Origin: Acidimicrobiia bacterium
GTDB taxonomy: Bacteria; Actinomycetota; Acidimicrobiia; Spongiisociales; UBA5794
Direction of reading: 5' to 3'
DNA: 7,153 nt
NCBI GenBank assembly: GCA_030618675.1
Contig: JAUXCV010000081.1
Location: 1 to 7,153, forward strand
The number at the start of each line of letters is the position of its first letter. Position 1 is the first letter of the stretch. Both the position numbers and the translations under genes were made by a program. Positions 6,563-7,153 of this stretch are shown here, piece by piece. The notes beneath the pieces are model-generated. The model worked only from the letters and a program-made list of their open reading frames with translations, was not told where the DNA came from and searched no databases.

Positions 6563-6599
6563 GCTACTCGGCTACCCGGCTACTCCGCTACTCCGCTAC
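6563..6599. repeat. Tandem repeat, 4.6 copies of an 8-bp GCTACTCC-type unit
   Basis: Successive units are GCTACTCG, GCTACCCG, GCTACTCC, GCTACTCC and a partial GCTAC. It starts 14 bases after the GACCACA repeat and ends 12 bases before the ATG of the downstream small gene, so it fills that gene's upstream region. The last unit runs into TACGTT (6597-6602), a possible -10 element, with no matching -35 visible. Confidence 0.85.
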
Positions 6600-6611
6600 G
6601 TTGTTCCCAAC

Positions 6612-6974
6612 ATGCATCGCCCCACGCGACAGGAACAAGCACAGGCCATTCTCCAGCGGAAGGCCCGGACGCTGGCATCGCAGATCCTCGGGCACCGGGC
6701 GACCACCGCCGACGACTTCGGCCATGCGTTCTCGCTCGAACGGATCGACATCATCTCCGAGATTCCGGATCGCGAAGCGTTGCTTGCTCTCGGCCTCAAC
6801 CGTGTCGGTCCTCGCGATGGCATCTACGTTCTCGAGGACGCCGACGGATTTCGTGTCTATGCCCAGGAGCGTGGAATCCCCGTCCGAGAACGAACCGGTC
6901 TCACGTTCGACGAGGCTCGAGATGGTGTCATCGACGAACTCGTGCTGCTGAACGGCATCCCGTTCAGCGTGTGA
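6612..6974 (+). CDS. Uncharacterised 120-residue protein
   Basis: I do not recognise this protein. It is predicted to be soluble: no signal peptide or membrane segment, a basic N-terminal stretch (about 3-30, rich in Arg and Gln, probably helical), and an acidic C-terminal half with alternating strand-like and helix-like stretches. There are no cysteines and no evident catalytic motif. Codon usage (C/G-rich third positions) matches neighbouring genes, supporting a real gene. The ATG at 6612 is the first start in frame and has no Shine-Dalgarno; TACGTT ending nine bases upstream could be a -10 for a near-leaderless message, similar to the arrangement seen before leuC. It follows leuD after 83 bases of tandem-repeat DNA, and its last 11 bases overlap the end of a convergent gene. 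Functional linkage to leucine synthesis is not indicated. Confidence 0.7.
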   Translation: MHRPTRQEQAQAILQRKARTLASQILGHRATTADDFGHAFSLERIDIISEIPDREALLALGLNRVGPRDGIYVLEDADGFRVYAQERGIPVRERTGLTFDEARDGVIDELVLLNGIPFSV

Positions 6975-7153
6975 AGACCTCGTCGCCGACCGATACTTCG
7001 ACCGGTCGGTCGATGTGGTCGGCCGACAGGATGAACCCCCGGGTCCCGGTCGATAGGAATGCGAGATGTTCCGCGATCTCCTCGCGCTGGAGAACGGTCT
7101 CGCTCTTGAGCAGGTGAGAGGTGAATCCGGGGCACGCCAGCGCCGGCATCGGC
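6964..7153 (-). CDS. Uncharacterised protein, C-terminal portion
   Basis: A minus-strand frame enters from the right edge and stops with TGA at 6964-6966. The visible 62 or so residues include HLLKSETVLQREEIAEHLAF, followed by a Gly/Phe/Ile stretch and a DRPVEVSVGDEVFTR end, resembling a compact alpha then beta fold tail. An ATG at 7147-7149 would give a 61-residue protein, but the frame is open to the window edge, so this is more likely the end of a longer gene. I could not assign a family. It is convergent with the 120-residue gene and their 3' ends overlap by 11 bases, leaving no room for a terminator between them. Confidence 0.55.
   Translation of the reverse strand, partial: PMPALACPGFTSHLLKSETVLQREEIAEHLAFLSTGTRGFILSADHIDRPVEVSVGDEVFTR

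Noticed and set aside
6528..6599. A CRISPR array.
   Set aside because: Units are 7 and 8 bp with no spacers, and there are no cas genes nearby.
6998..7013. Inverted repeat TCGACCG-GT-CGGTCGA near the right end.
   Set aside because: It lies inside the coding part of the minus-strand gene; with only a two-base loop it is a weak RNA hairpin and probably reflects codons for the Asp-Arg-Pro-Val-Glu stretch.

Overview
The window looks like a piece of a GC-rich actinobacterial chromosome (Actinomycetota; Acidimicrobiia is a guess only). The signs are strong G/C bias at third codon positions with long antisense shadow frames, a CUT1 sugar transporter cassette with no ATPase gene of its own, an actinobacterial-looking LeuC (DLHL rather than DRHL near the N-terminus), and genes that start with little or no Shine-Dalgarno sequence. 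No rRNA, tRNA, phage, transposase, CRISPR or defence genes are visible. Most of the window is recognisable metabolism.

Left half (1-4367, minus strand): an apparent sugar-uptake operon. It reads lacI-type repressor, lipoprotein sugar-binding protein, two CUT1 permeases (MalF-like, then MalG-like), and the first 23 codons of what is probably a five-bladed beta-propeller glycoside hydrolase running off the left edge. The binding-protein and first-permease genes are separated by 83 bases holding a perfect 12-bp stem-loop; the two permease genes overlap by 4 bases. The inferred logic is that the repressor senses a sugar, the lipoprotein captures it, the permease pair imports it with an ATPase encoded elsewhere, and the hydrolase cleaves it.

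Centre (4368-4522): a compact divergent control region. On the minus strand there is a near-consensus promoter (TTGACA, 17 bp, TACGCT). Immediately downstream are two abutting LacI-family operator-like palindromes, the second of which ends one base before the repressor's start codon. Toward the plus-strand gene there is a 9+12+9 inverted repeat and a promoter-like TTGCGG, 16 bp, TATCCT only ten bases before the leuC start.

Right half (4523-6528, plus strand): leuC and leuD, the large and small subunits of isopropylmalate isomerase in leucine synthesis, overlapping by 4 bases and apparently intact.

Right end (6529-7153): a short spacer with two unrelated perfect or near-perfect tandem repeats (7-bp and 8-bp units), then a 120-residue protein I do not recognise. 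That gene overlaps by 11 bases the convergent 3' end of another unrecognised gene running off the right edge. This end is the least explained part of the window.
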